A DNA stretch of 64,000 bases from an uncultured Paludibacter sp. (lineage in GTDB: Bacteria > Bacteroidota > Bacteroidia > Bacteroidales > Paludibacteraceae): NCBI GenBank assembly GCA_937927845.1, contig CALFXE010000026.1, forward strand, positions 1-64,000. The letters are read 5' to 3'. The translations under genes were made by a program, and so were the position numbers. How positions within the stretch are numbered: the stretch's first letter is position 1; the number at the start of each line of letters is the position of its first letter. The notes below the pieces were generated by a model. It searched no databases and was not told the origin of the DNA. It was given only the letters and a program-made list of their open reading frames with translations. Positions 16,693 to 26,042 of this stretch are shown here, piece by piece.

Positions 16693-17427
16693 CTCTGCCG
16701 GATACTCTACTTTGACGAGATATAATCCATGTGCGGGGACAGATACGCCGGCTTTGCAGCGATCTTTGGCTTCAATAATTTTACAGAAATCATCAACACT
16801 TATCTTTTGAGCACCTACATCAAACAAAGTTCCGACAATTGAACGTACCATATTTCGGAGAAAACGATCGGCTTCAATAGTAAATACCCATTCATCATTC
16901 TGCTGTTCCCATTTTGCGTATTTCACAATGCAGTTGTTAGTCTTGACATCAGTATGAAGTTTACTAAAGCTTGTAAAATCAGTGTAGTCCAACAATTTGG
17001 ATGCTGCAATATTCATTAAATCAAAATCAAGTGGATTAAATAATCTTACAGCGAGGTTTTCTTTAAATACATTTTTACCCTGATAAACATGATATTCATA
17101 AGTTCGCGAAATTGCATCAAAACGGGCATGAGCATTTGGTTGAACCTTAATTATTTTATCAACTGCAATATCTCTCGGCAAAATACTATTCAAACGGCGA
17201 ACAACTTCATCTGACTGCAAATCATCGCGAGTAGTATCAAAATGAGCTACCATCTGCTTTGCATGAACACCGGAATCAGTACGTCCGGCTGCTATAACGT
17301 CAACACTTTCTCTTAAAAAGGTTTGCAGTGCATTTGTAAAAACCTCCTGCACTGCAATACCATTAGGCTGAATTTGCCAACCATTATAATTCGTTCCGTT
17401 ATATGCAAAGTAAATAAAATAGCGCAT
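16672..17427 (-). CDS. truA: tRNA pseudouridine(38-40) synthase TruA
   Basis: TruA converts uridines 38-40 of the tRNA anticodon stem-loop to pseudouridine. The 251-aa protein shows the N-terminal YNGWQIQPNGIAVQEV, the catalytic aspartate motif AAGRTDSGVHA (Asp about residue 52), ARFDAISRTYEYHVY and FLRNMVRSIVGTLFDVG. Length is normal for the family. The last codons (LMAH, then TGA) are read from repeat R4, so the native end was probably replaced when the repeat arrived. It is followed on the same strand by nothing but the repeat. The fadD-like gene ends 32 nt upstream of its ATG. Confidence 0.95.
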   Translation of the reverse strand: MRYFIYFAYNGTNYNGWQIQPNGIAVQEVFTNALQTFLRESVDVIAAGRTDSGVHAKQMVAHFDTTRDDLQSDEVVRRLNSILPRDIAVDKIIKVQPNAHARFDAISRTYEYHVYQGKNVFKENLAVRLFNPLDFDLMNIAASKLLDYTDFTSFSKLHTDVKTNNCIVKYAKWEQQNDEWVFTIEADRFLRNMVRSIVGTLFDVGAQKISVDDFCKIIEAKDRCKAGVSVPAHGLYLVKVEYPAEIFLMAH

Positions 17428-17459
17428 TATCGTGAAAGAAATCTTAAAAGTTAATTTAA

Positions 17460-19223
17460 TTATTCAAACAACTTTTCTATTCTTTCAGCATAATGCCCTT
17501 CGATTACATTACGTTTGATTTTCAATGTAGGAGACAAGAAACCACCCGGTTGTGTCCATTCTTCAGGAACTAACTGCCAACGTTTTATCTTTTCATAATC
17601 TCCGAAGTGAGTATTATATTTTTTGATTTCTTCATCAAATCGCTTTAAAACCTCTTTATCCTTAATTATCTCAGCATTAGAAGTATACGGTATATTACGA
17701 ATACTGCACCATGATTTCAGATAAACAAAATCAGGAGAAATAAGTGCTGCTGCAAATTTCTTATTTTCACCTAATACTATCATATTATCGATAAAGGGAG
17801 ACTCGGTAAACTTAGACTCAATAGCCTGAGGATTAACATATTTACCGAAGGATGTCTTAAAGATACTTTTTAATCTCCCGGTGATAATAAGCTGACCTTC
17901 AGGTGTGAATTTGCCGGTATCGCCTGTATGGAACCATCCATCAGCATCGATTACCTGAGCAGTAAGTTCCGGATCGCGATAATAACCCAACATAACATTA
18001 TGACCTCGACAGATAATTTCATCTCTCTCACCTAACTTAACTTCAACGCCGGGTAGTGGAGGTCCTACCGTACCAAACTTTCGTCCATGTCTACCGCGCT
18101 GACTTACAGCTATAACCGGAGAAGTTTCGCTTAAACCGTAACCTTCGAACACCGGCATACCAATAGCTGAGAAAAATGAACCCATATGTGATTGAAGTGC
18201 AGAACCACCAGAAACAACTATATCGAAATTACCACCTAATGCCTCTCTCCATTTAGAGTAAATCAACTTATCAGCTAATTTTAACTGTTGGTTATACCAC
18301 CAGCTATTTCCTTCCAATTGGAATCTCTTTGCAAGATTAAATGCCCAATAGTAAATTTTCTTTTTAATAAATGGTTGTTTTTTGCCGGCAAGGAACAGCT
18401 TATCGTAAATTTTTTCTAATAAACGTGGCACGGCTGACATCATTGTTGGCTGAACTTCCTTAATATTATCAGCAATCGTAGCAATACTTTCAGCATAATA
18501 TACCGACATACCTAAATATTGATAAAGATACACCAACATTCGTTCGTAAGCATGACAAAGAGGCAAGAAACTCAAAGCGGTTTTGCTCCACTTGGCAGGT
18601 GTCATTTTCAAATTTTCCAACTGATTGATAATATTGCTGTGTGATATCATTACACCTTTTGGATTGCCTGTGGTTCCCGAAGTGTAGACTATAGTTGCCA
18701 TATCTTCAGGTTTTATTTCTGCTTTAATTTTAGCTAATTTTTCAGAAGCGGGATTTTCTTTGCCGAGTACTACAACATCATCTAAATGTTTATAATTACC
18801 ATCTTCTTCATCAAATAAATAGATTTCCTTGAGGGTTTTCACATCCGGCAAAACAGGCTCCAATTTCTTTCGAAGATCTTTGCCATCGATAAAAATCATC
18901 TTCATTTCGGCATGATTAAGAATATATCTGTAATCATCCTGACTGATAGTTGGATAAATAGGGATAGAAATAGCACCAATCTGCATTATAGCCATATCGA
19001 GCATGTTCCATTGCGGACGGTTTCCACTGACTATGCCAATATTGTCGCCTTTTTTAGCTCCAAGTTTTAACAAGCCATAGCTAATATTATTTACGGCATC
19101 AACATATTCTTTAATGCTGAACTTTTTCCATTCACCTCGTCTTTTATAAGCTAAAGCAGCGTCTTGATCCGGATAATTTTCTAAATAATTATCAAGCAAA
19201 TCGAAAATACGTGTAACTTTCAT
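17460..19223 (-). CDS. Long-chain fatty acid-CoA ligase (AMP-forming)
   Basis: This 587-aa adenylate-forming enzyme activates fatty acids with ATP and CoA. Motifs present are the P-loop TIVYTSGTTGNPKGVMISH, FEGYGLSETSP, the GWFHTGDTG segment with the ATP-ribose-binding Asp, and GRLKSIFKTSFGKYVNP near the C-terminus. The length and the variant final hinge (KTSFGKY rather than KTxxGK followed by GE) resemble the Bacteroidetes long-chain ligase group. It lies upstream of truA with 32 nt between, so they may be co-transcribed. Chain-length preference cannot be read from the sequence. Confidence 0.88.
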   Translation of the reverse strand: MKVTRIFDLLDNYLENYPDQDAALAYKRRGEWKKFSIKEYVDAVNNISYGLLKLGAKKGDNIGIVSGNRPQWNMLDMAIMQIGAISIPIYPTISQDDYRYILNHAEMKMIFIDGKDLRKKLEPVLPDVKTLKEIYLFDEEDGNYKHLDDVVVLGKENPASEKLAKIKAEIKPEDMATIVYTSGTTGNPKGVMISHSNIINQLENLKMTPAKWSKTALSFLPLCHAYERMLVYLYQYLGMSVYYAESIATIADNIKEVQPTMMSAVPRLLEKIYDKLFLAGKKQPFIKKKIYYWAFNLAKRFQLEGNSWWYNQQLKLADKLIYSKWREALGGNFDIVVSGGSALQSHMGSFFSAIGMPVFEGYGLSETSPVIAVSQRGRHGRKFGTVGPPLPGVEVKLGERDEIICRGHNVMLGYYRDPELTAQVIDADGWFHTGDTGKFTPEGQLIITGRLKSIFKTSFGKYVNPQAIESKFTESPFIDNMIVLGENKKFAAALISPDFVYLKSWCSIRNIPYTSNAEIIKDKEVLKRFDEEIKKYNTHFGDYEKIKRWQLVPEEWTQPGGFLSPTLKIKRNVIEGHYAERIEKLFE

Positions 19224-19283
19224 ACGGTAAAATTTTTATTAAACAATTTGATAGATACTGAATGTTTTAAAAATACAAACTTT

Positions 19284-19291
19284 CAAAAGTA
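19284..19291 (-). promoter_or_regulatory. Probable -7 box of the fatty acid-CoA ligase gene
   Basis: TACTTTTG on the minus strand lies about 60 nt upstream of the ATG and matches TAnnTTTG. The -33 position 19 nt upstream has TTTA, a partial match. Confidence 0.5.
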
Positions 19292-19332
19292 TGAAAAATA
19301 ATTGAATAACTAAAAAATACGATAGTTTTTAT

Positions 19333-19648
19333 GAAAGAAAAAAGTTTCACAGAGTACCACAGAGGAAACACAGAGTATCACTGTGTAATATATAAAACAC
19401 TGTGTAACACTGTGCCATACATTGTGCAACACTGTGTAACTAAAAAGAAAGAAAGTTTCACAGAGTATCACAGAGTTAACACAGAGTATCACTGTGTAAT
19501 ATATAAAACACTGTGTAACATTGTGAAATACATTGTGTAACACTGTGTAGCTGAAAAGAAAAGTTTCACAGAGTAACACAGAGGAAACACAGAGTATCAC
19601 CGTGTAACACTGTGCCATACATTGTGTATCACTGTGTAACTAAAAAAA
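19333..19648. repeat. Dispersed repeat family A, three tandem units
   Basis: There are three units of roughly 111, 111 and 90 nt (about 19333-19447, 19448-19558, 19559-19648). Each starts AAAGTTTCACAGAGTA and ends near AACACTGTGTAACTAAAAA. Left halves are rich in CACAGAGTA and right halves in TGTGTAACACTGTG. The array fills the gap between the fatty acid-CoA ligase gene and the radA stop. Frames through it on both strands are repeat-derived, not genes. Confidence 0.9.
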
Positions 19649-21019
19649 CTACTTCTTGAATAATATCCTAAAAGCTTCTTCTACTTTTTTAACGCGTACT
19701 ATCTCAATATTTACTTTTCCGAGATTAAGTCCTTTTAAATCGAAATTTGGGATAATCATCTTCGTAAATCCAAGCTTTTCAGCTTCACGGATACGTTGTT
19801 CGATACGATTAATCGGACGAATTTCACCGGACAATCCGACTTCACCTGCCATACAAATATGTTTTTCAATGGCAATATCTACATTTGAGGAAAGAATAGC
19901 GGATATAACTGCCAAATCAATAGCAGGATCATTTACTTTTATACCACCGGCAATATTTAAAAACACATCCTTTTGAGCAAGCTTGAAGCCTACTCGTTTT
20001 TCAAGCACTGCAAGTAGCATATTCAGTCTTCGCAAATCGAAACCTGTAGATGAACGTTGGGGTGTACCATATGCAGCTGAACTAACCAAAGCTTGCACTT
20101 CAATAAGAAACGGACGAATTCCCTCTACTGCCGAAGCTATTGCTACACCGCTCAAACCTTCATGGTTTTGCGACAGTAACAGTTCAGAAGGATTGCTGAC
20201 TTCACGCAGACCATTATGCTGCATTTCGAAGATACCAAGTTCTGCAGTGCTGCCAAATCTGTTTTTTATAGCTCTCAGAATTCTATACATATAATGCTGA
20301 TCACCTTCGAATTGAAGTACGGTATCAACAATATGTTCGAGAACTTTCGGACCTGCTATACTACCCTCTTTGTTAATATGTCCTATCAACAAAACCGGAG
20401 TGCCGGAAGATTTGCAGTATTTCAGTAAAGCAGCGGCACACTCACGAACTTGAGATACAGAGCCGGGAGATGACTCTATTGTTTCGGTCGAAACAGTTTG
20501 AATTGAATCTACAACCACTAAGTCGGGATTGAGATTGCTGATATGAACGAAAATTTGTTCGAGAGAAGTTTCGCTAACCACATAACAATCAGAAGCATCC
20601 GGATTTAATCTTTCAGCTCTGAGCTTTATTTGCTTAACACTTTCTTCTCCCGAAACATATAAAACTTTTTTGTTTTTGATATTTAGAACGACCTGTAAAA
20701 CGAGTGTTGACTTACCAATACCCGGTTCGCCACCAATAAGCACCAAAGAGCCGGGCACTAATCCACCACCCAAAACTCTGTTGAGTTCAGCAGAATGAGT
20801 ATCTATTCTACTTTCTTCAGTCGTTTCAACTTTAGAAATAAGTACAGGCTTTTCTTTAGTTATCTGAATTCCGGCTAATTGAATATTCTGTTTGGTTTCT
20901 TTACTTATAATCTCTTCGACATAAGTATTCCACTCACCGCAAGATGGACATTTTCCTATCCATTTCGGCGAATCATTCCCACAATTCTGACAAACATAAA
21001 CACTTTTTGTTTTAGCCAT
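19649..21019 (-). CDS. radA: DNA repair protein RadA
   Basis: RadA is a RecA-related ATPase that helps branch migration during recombinational repair. The 456-aa protein has the N-terminal zinc finger (CQNCG and CPSCGEWN), Walker A GGEPGIGKSTL near residue 95, the RadA-specific KNRFGST motif and a C-terminal Lon-protease-like domain (GGIKVNDPAIDLAVISAI, GEVGLSGEIRPI). The length is typical. The stop abuts the family A repeat array. The tpiA end is about 85 nt upstream, separated by GTCTATAGTCTATGG repeats. Confidence 0.96.
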   Translation of the reverse strand: MAKTKSVYVCQNCGNDSPKWIGKCPSCGEWNTYVEEIISKETKQNIQLAGIQITKEKPVLISKVETTEESRIDTHSAELNRVLGGGLVPGSLVLIGGEPGIGKSTLVLQVVLNIKNKKVLYVSGEESVKQIKLRAERLNPDASDCYVVSETSLEQIFVHISNLNPDLVVVDSIQTVSTETIESSPGSVSQVRECAAALLKYCKSSGTPVLLIGHINKEGSIAGPKVLEHIVDTVLQFEGDQHYMYRILRAIKNRFGSTAELGIFEMQHNGLREVSNPSELLLSQNHEGLSGVAIASAVEGIRPFLIEVQALVSSAAYGTPQRSSTGFDLRRLNMLLAVLEKRVGFKLAQKDVFLNIAGGIKVNDPAIDLAVISAILSSNVDIAIEKHICMAGEVGLSGEIRPINRIEQRIREAEKLGFTKMIIPNFDLKGLNLGKVNIEIVRVKKVEEAFRILFKK

Positions 21020-21033
21020 GATATTTGTTTTTG

Positions 21034-21101
21034 GGTCTATAGTCTATGGTCTATAGTCTATTGTATATGGTTTTTCGACTGTTGACTATTGACTATAGAC
21101 A
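21034..21101. repeat. GTCTATAGTCTATGG minisatellite (family D)
   Basis: Words of the type GTCTATAGTCTATGG, TATTGTATATGG and GACTATTGACTATAG are repeated and partly inverted between radA and tpiA. Similar words occur at 47722-47760 in the division cluster. Confidence 0.75.
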
Positions 21102-21104
21102 TTC

Positions 21105-21860
21105 TTAGAAAGCGTCAATAATCGCCTTAAAGTCAGCTACTTTCAACGAAGCACCACCAATCAAACCACCATCAACATCAGGATTTGAAAATAATTCTTT
21201 CGCATTGCCTGCATTACAGCTACCTCCATAAAGAATAGAGCAATCATCGGCTACTTGTTGACCGTATTTTGCAACTAAAGTCTGACGAATGAAAGCATGC
21301 ATTTCTTGAGCCTGAGCAGCAGTGGCGGTTTTACCTGTACCTATAGCCCAAACCGGTTCGTAAGCAAGAACAATTTTTCCAAAATCTTCAGCAGATAAAT
21401 CAAACAAAGAATCAACTATCTGAGATTTTACAACGTCAAAATGAATATTAGATTCTCTTTCAGAGAGGACTTCACCTATACAAAAGATTGGAGTTAAATC
21501 ATTTTTCAATGCTAATTCAACTTTAGTTTTTAAAATAGCAGCAGTTTCGCCATAGTAAGCACGACGTTCGGAGTGACCAAGTATAACATATTGTGCACCT
21601 GTCGATTTCACCATAGCAGCAGATATTTCACCTGTATAAGCTCCGGATTCTTTATCGGCACAGTTTTGAGCCGCTACACCAATTTTGTTTGTATCTATAG
21701 AATTAACAACACTTGTCAGATGAATAAAAGGAGTACCAATTACTACATCGCAATTTGGCTTTGCACCTTTCAGTACGGCATTTAATTCGTTTGCTAATTC
21801 TAAACCCTCTTGTAAGGTTTTGTTCATTTTCCAGTTTCCTGCAACAATATTTTTTCTCAT
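21105..21860 (-). CDS. tpiA: Triosephosphate isomerase
   Basis: This enzyme interconverts dihydroxyacetone phosphate and glyceraldehyde 3-phosphate in glycolysis. The 251-aa protein has all active-site landmarks: NWKMNKT (Asn, Lys), [12 protein letters not shown] (His), [15 protein letters not shown] (catalytic Glu and the flexible loop), and the phosphate-binding GGSCNAGNA and GGLIGGASL segments. Length is normal. The pfkA gene lies upstream on the same strand behind a family A repeat. Confidence 0.97.
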   Translation of the reverse strand: MRKNIVAGNWKMNKTLQEGLELANELNAVLKGAKPNCDVVIGTPFIHLTSVVNSIDTNKIGVAAQNCADKESGAYTGEISAAMVKSTGAQYVILGHSERRAYYGETAAILKTKVELALKNDLTPIFCIGEVLSERESNIHFDVVKSQIVDSLFDLSAEDFGKIVLAYEPVWAIGTGKTATAAQAQEMHAFIRQTLVAKYGQQVADDCSILYGGSCNAGNAKELFSNPDVDGGLIGGASLKVADFKAIIDAF

Positions 21861-21909
21861 TTTTATATGTTTTGAAATTAATAATTACTTCCTGCCAATT
21901 ATAAGCCCA

Positions 21910-21917
21910 CAAAATTA
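21910..21917 (-). promoter_or_regulatory. Probable -7 box of tpiA
   Basis: TAATTTTG on the minus strand lies 50 nt upstream of the tpiA ATG and fits TAnnTTTG. No TTTG was found at the -33 position. Confidence 0.45.
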
Positions 21918-21949
21918 CAATTTTTTTTTGATTTTTGAGAGGGTTTGGC

Positions 21950-22093
21950 GGTACTCTGTGAAATTACCTCTTTTTTTTAGTTACACAGTGTTACACAATG
22001 TATTGCACAGTGTTACACAGTGTTTTATAATATTACTCTGTGATACTCTGTGTTTCCTCTGTGGTACTCTGTGAAACTATTTTTTTAAAAGTT
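21950..22093. repeat. Dispersed repeat family A, one inverted unit
   Basis: This is the reverse complement of the units at 1-181 and 19333-19648, with words such as GTTACACAGTGTTACACAAT and CTGTGATACTCTGTGTTTCC. It lies between tpiA and pfkA. Confidence 0.9.
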
Positions 22094-22123
22094 ACACTGT
22101 GCTTGATTTGTGATACTTTTTTC

Positions 22124-23107
22124 TCAAATAGACAATATCTGCAAGACTCCTATAAGTCCTTCATCTACTTGCTTGTCGTCCTTTATCGCTTTTGTTAGGG
22201 GAACATGGACAATTTCATTATTGACCATTCCAATCATAATATTTCGCAAACCATCCATTAAAGCATCGATTGCCGCAACTCCCATTCGACTGGCTATTAT
22301 TCTATCGTATGCAGTAGGTGAACCACCACGTTGCATATGACCTAAGATTGAAACGCGAACATCATACTCCGGATGCTCAACACGTAACCTTTCGGCTAAA
22401 CCGTTTGCCCCTCCGGTCACGTTACTTTCAGATACAATTACAATACTGCTGTTTTTGGATTTTCGGAATCCATTGCTTATTAGCTCTTCAAGTTGGTCTA
22501 CTTTTGTCTCTCTTTCCGGGATTATTGCAGCCTCAGCTCCTGAAGCCAATGCACTGTTTAATGCAAGAAATCCTGCATCCCTACCCATAACTTCAATAAA
22601 AAATAATCTTTCGTGTGAACTTGCAGTATCCCTTATTTTATCAACTGCATCAATAATTGTGTTCAATGCAGTATCATAACCAATAGTAGAATCGGTGCCA
22701 TACAAATCATTGTCGATTGTACACGGCACACCAACTATAGGGATATTATATTCCTGAGAAAAGACTCTTGCCCCTGTAAAAGTACCGTCACCTCCCAGAA
22801 CTACTAATGCATCAATACCATGTTCAGTTAAGTTTTTGTGGGCTGCTTTACGACCTTCTTGAGTTAGAAACTCTGCACATCGGGCTGATTTTAATATCGT
22901 ACCACCCTGTTGAATAATATTACTGACATTCTCGGTCTGAAACTCTTTAATCTCTCCTGTTATCAAACCTTTATAGCCTCGATAAATGGCTTTAACTTTA
23001 ATTCCATTAAATATTGCAGCACGAGTCAAAGCCCTGATTGCTGCATTCATGCCGGGTGCATCTCCTCCCGAAGTAAGCATCCCGATACATCTAATACCGT
23101 GTCTCAT
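22124..23107 (-). CDS. pfkA: ATP-dependent 6-phosphofructokinase
   Basis: This enzyme phosphorylates fructose 6-phosphate to fructose 1,6-bisphosphate. The 327-aa protein has the ATP-binding [25 protein letters not shown], the catalytic [31 protein letters not shown], and [16 protein letters not shown] near the effector/substrate region. The GGDGT pattern is that of ATP-dependent rather than PPi-dependent enzymes. It is the last gene of the porQ-cmk-ispH-pfkA run, 18 nt after ispH. Confidence 0.96.
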   Translation of the reverse strand: MRHGIRCIGMLTSGGDAPGMNAAIRALTRAAIFNGIKVKAIYRGYKGLITGEIKEFQTENVSNIIQQGGTILKSARCAEFLTQEGRKAAHKNLTEHGIDALVVLGGDGTFTGARVFSQEYNIPIVGVPCTIDNDLYGTDSTIGYDTALNTIIDAVDKIRDTASSHERLFFIEVMGRDAGFLALNSALASGAEAAIIPERETKVDQLEELISNGFRKSKNSSIVIVSESNVTGGANGLAERLRVEHPEYDVRVSILGHMQRGGSPTAYDRIIASRMGVAAIDALMDGLRNIMIGMVNNEIVHVPLTKAIKDDKQVDEGLIGVLQILSI

Positions 23108-23125
23108 CTAATAAAAATAATGATA

Positions 23126-24010
23126 CTATTTATCTAACATGTGAGCTACCTTTTCCATCAACCACTGTGGAGTAGATGTAGCACCGCAAATACCTATCTT
23201 CTTTGATTTATCAATGTTTAATTCAAGCACTTCTTCCGGTTCTGATACAAAATAAGTATCAGGATTTATACTTTTGCAATGTTGATACAGAACCTTACCG
23301 TTAGAGCTTTTTTTACCACTGACAAATATTACGATATCGTTTTGCTGTGCAAAGATAGTAAGATTTGGGACTCTATTTGATACCTGCCTGCAAATTGTAT
23401 CGGTAAATTCAAAATTCGAATCGGCAGCCTTTTGCTCTGATATATTAGAAATCAGTCTATTAAAGCCATCTAAAGATTTTGTTGTTTGTGAAAATAATCG
23501 AATATTTTTTGTCATATCGAGCTTAGAGAGATCTGATTCATTCTCCACAACTATTGCTTTCCCTTCTGTCTGTCCCATAAGTCCATTTACCTCAGCATGA
23601 CCTACCTGACCGTAAATTACAACTTGTGCATCATCATCAGTGGAAATATCATATGCCTTTTTAACTCTTGATTGCAGTCGCAATACTACAGGACAAGATG
23701 CATCTATTAAGGTGATATTATTTGTTTTTGCTATTTCGTATGTTGATGGTGGTTCGCCGTGTGCTCTCAACATAACTTTTACATCATGTAATTGTGCAAA
23801 TTGCTCATGATTAATCGTAATTAATCCTAATTTCTCAAGACGCTCTACTTCTTTGCTATTGTGTACTATATCTCCCAGACAATATAATACTTCGCCTTTT
23901 GCCAACTCTTCTTCTGCTTTGTCAATAGCTCTTACTACACCAAAGCAAAATCCTGATTTTTTATCTATTTCAATATTCACTTTTTTTGTTTTTATTATCT
24001 TATTCAACAT
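23126..24010 (-). CDS. ispH: 4-hydroxy-3-methylbut-2-enyl diphosphate reductase IspH
   Basis: IspH makes IPP and DMAPP in the last step of the MEP isoprenoid pathway, using a [4Fe-4S] cluster. The three cluster cysteines are visible in SGFCFGVVRAI, DASCPVVLRL and DTICRQVSNR; the substrate-binding AHGEPP and GATSTPQWLME are also present. I chose ATG 24010 (about 294 aa) as start. A TTG at 24037 overlaps the cmk stop and would add nine residues before MLNKIIKTKKVNIEID, and could be used by translational coupling. It sits between cmk and pfkA. Confidence 0.94.
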   Translation of the reverse strand: MLNKIIKTKKVNIEIDKKSGFCFGVVRAIDKAEEELAKGEVLYCLGDIVHNSKEVERLEKLGLITINHEQFAQLHDVKVMLRAHGEPPSTYEIAKTNNITLIDASCPVVLRLQSRVKKAYDISTDDDAQVVIYGQVGHAEVNGLMGQTEGKAIVVENESDLSKLDMTKNIRLFSQTTKSLDGFNRLISNISEQKAADSNFEFTDTICRQVSNRVPNLTIFAQQNDIVIFVSGKKSSNGKVLYQHCKSINPDTYFVSEPEEVLELNIDKSKKIGICGATSTPQWLMEKVAHMLDK

Positions 24011-24033
24011 CAGGAAATGCTGAAATGATAAAC

Positions 24034-24723
24034 TCAAGCAATTCCAATCCGTTGATCGAATAGTTTTCTTAATAAAATTTGTTGTTGTTCAATTGTCAAT
24101 TCGCTATTATCAATAACTACTGCATCTTCGGCTTGTAGTAACGGACTCTCTTTCCTGTTCTGATCTCTTTCATCTCGTTCTTTTACGTTGGCAAGCACAT
24201 CTTTATAAATCACTTTTTCACCTTTTGCCAACAACTCGTCCATCCTTCTTTGTGCCCTAATTTCAGGTGTTGCCGTCAGAAAAATCTTTAATTCTGCCTT
24301 TGGAAATACAACTGTACCAATATCACGTCCATCCATGACAATGCCTTTATTGATTCCCATTTTTTGTTGCTGTCGGACTAATTCTTTTCTGACTGCTCCT
24401 ATGGTGCTTACACGACTTGCTCCGTTAGATATTTCAAGCGTTCTAATCTCTTTTTCAACATTTTCTCCATTTAAAAAGATCTCTGCTGTGCCGTTTTTAT
24501 TGATTCTGAACTCAAGTTGGATGTTTTCAATATTCTTTTCGATACTGTATATATCCATACTCTCATCATTCATCCAGCCATTTCTATAGCAAAATAGAGA
24601 AACAGCTCTATACATAGCTCCCGTATCAACGTATATATAACCCACTTCATGGGCTAATTGTTTAGCCATAGTACTTTTTCCACACGAGGAAAAACCATCA
24701 ATTGCAACAATGATTTGCTTCAT
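24034..24723 (-). CDS. cmk: Cytidylate kinase
   Basis: This enzyme phosphorylates CMP and dCMP with ATP. The 229-aa protein begins with Walker A DGFSSCGKSTMAKQLA, then YVDTGAMYRAVSLF, NGASRVSTIGAVRKELVRQQ and the characteristic MDGRDIGTVVFPKAELKIFL. Length is standard. It lies 9 nt after porQ and 23 nt before the ispH ATG, a conserved Bacteroidales grouping. Confidence 0.96.
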   Translation of the reverse strand: MKQIIVAIDGFSSCGKSTMAKQLAHEVGYIYVDTGAMYRAVSLFCYRNGWMNDESMDIYSIEKNIENIQLEFRINKNGTAEIFLNGENVEKEIRTLEISNGASRVSTIGAVRKELVRQQQKMGINKGIVMDGRDIGTVVFPKAELKIFLTATPEIRAQRRMDELLAKGEKVIYKDVLANVKERDERDQNRKESPLLQAEDAVVIDNSELTIEQQQILLRKLFDQRIGIA

Positions 24724-24732
24724 AAAAACAAC

Positions 24733-25767
24733 TTAAAGGTTAAACTTGTTCAAAGAGGTTGTTATAGAAAACATATATGCGGAATTACCTTTCTGAAATT
24801 GTGTCATTCCAAACCCAACTTGAAAAAGGCTGATTTTAATACCACCACCTATAGAAAAGCCTGCCATACTCTTAAATCCATCCATTTTTAACTCTTGATG
24901 TCTTCTGTGATCATACGAACCGGCAATATATAAGTTCTTGCTTGGTAAAAACTCAAATCCAAAAATGGCATGACGAAAAATATTATCTAAAAACTTAATT
25001 TCAGGTACAAGATCCAAAACGTCATAGTCCATCATACTGTTTTTGTTATCAACATAATTAAGTTTCCATTTCTGAAGATTATGCAATGTTAAAGAAAATC
25101 TTAATGGAGCATGTTCCAATTTATGAGAAATTCCTAATTGTATTTCAAATGGTAATGGTTCATAATGTTCTCCATCTGAACTTGCATAATAGCCTTTAAA
25201 TTGCGTTCCTATATTTCTGAAAACCAAACCTGCATACAACAATTGATTTTTACTCACATAATTAGCGCCCAAATCAATAGCAGCCCCATATGATACATAG
25301 CGTTCGTATGCCGAATAAATTGGTTTTAAAGTAGCACCCGCAGTAAGTCCACCTATTATATTTCTACTATAAATCAAACTCATAGAAATATCTTTTGCCG
25401 TAAACTCACCAAGTATTTCATTAAACTCGGTAGTTTCTTTGAAAGTTCCATAATCAACATATTGAACACCTATGGCGAAATGATTTTTAGCAAAGCTTTT
25501 ACCATATATAGCAGAGCCGAACTTAATGTCAGCAAGATAATTAGCCATATTCAATCCAATCATATTATCTGATTTTTCACCTAATAATGAAGGATTGTTT
25601 AGAGCAAAATTTATATCATTATCATTTATAGAAACATTCTTACTCCCTAAAGCTGCTATACGTGAAGATGCCGGCAAGTCGAGAAATTGGAATACCCCCT
25701 CTCCCGCATGTGCCATACTTGAAAAAATCAAAAACAGACTAAAAAATACTACTGATAAATGTCTCAT
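24733..25767 (-). CDS. porQ: Type IX secretion system protein PorQ
   Basis: This 344-aa outer-membrane protein has a signal peptide ending SMAHA. Its PorV-like pattern is GVFQFLDLPASSRIAALG, FALNNPSLLGEKSDNMIGLN and repeated beta strands ending ISLFQVGFGMTQFQKGN. PorQ is part of the PorU/V/Q/Z attachment complex that processes T9SS cargo and links it to surface lipopolysaccharide. Next to cmk and ispH this is the gene order I recall from Porphyromonas. The T9SS-like tails on the proteins at 5627 and 57623 are consistent with a working system, though its other components are outside the window. Confidence 0.88.
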   Translation of the reverse strand: MRHLSVVFFSLFLIFSSMAHAGEGVFQFLDLPASSRIAALGSKNVSINDNDINFALNNPSLLGEKSDNMIGLNMANYLADIKFGSAIYGKSFAKNHFAIGVQYVDYGTFKETTEFNEILGEFTAKDISMSLIYSRNIIGGLTAGATLKPIYSAYERYVSYGAAIDLGANYVSKNQLLYAGLVFRNIGTQFKGYYASSDGEHYEPLPFEIQLGISHKLEHAPLRFSLTLHNLQKWKLNYVDNKNSMMDYDVLDLVPEIKFLDNIFRHAIFGFEFLPSKNLYIAGSYDHRRHQELKMDGFKSMAGFSIGGGIKISLFQVGFGMTQFQKGNSAYMFSITTSLNKFNL

Positions 25768-25815
25768 TAAATATAATTAATAACATATTATTTTTGCAAA
25801 ACCTCACAAAACTGA

Positions 25816-25823
25816 CAAAGATA
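25816..25823 (-). promoter_or_regulatory. Probable -7 box of the porQ operon
   Basis: TATCTTTG on the minus strand lies about 50 nt upstream of porQ and fits TAnnTTTG; the -33 region is not consensus. It is in the 275-bp divergent space shared with the tonB-like gene. Confidence 0.45.
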
Positions 25824-26000
25824 CATCATTTTGGAAATTTATTACTTATCTGATGAAAGTTCAAATCATATTATTAACGATTTTTTAGAGAAAAATTTTA
25901 TTACAAGCAAAAAAAACTGATGTTTTTTCAATAAATCGACCTAATTATATGTAAAATAAAAAAATATTGATTTTAAGTCAGAGAATTAAAAAAAAAAGTG

Positions 26001-26008
26001 TACATTTG
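26001..26008 (+). promoter_or_regulatory. Probable -7 box of the tonB-like gene
   Basis: TACATTTG lies 35 nt upstream of the ATG, matching TAnnTTTG, after an A-rich run. No TTTG was found about 19 nt further upstream. Confidence 0.5.
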
Positions 26009-26042
26009 CCGAACTGAAAAATAATCAATAAATCGCATTTAT

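Noticed and set aside
19333..19648. Three regular units that look at first like a CRISPR array
   Set aside because: Units are about 90-111 nt with sequence shared over the whole unit, no unique spacers and no cas genes nearby; the same family occurs singly elsewhere.
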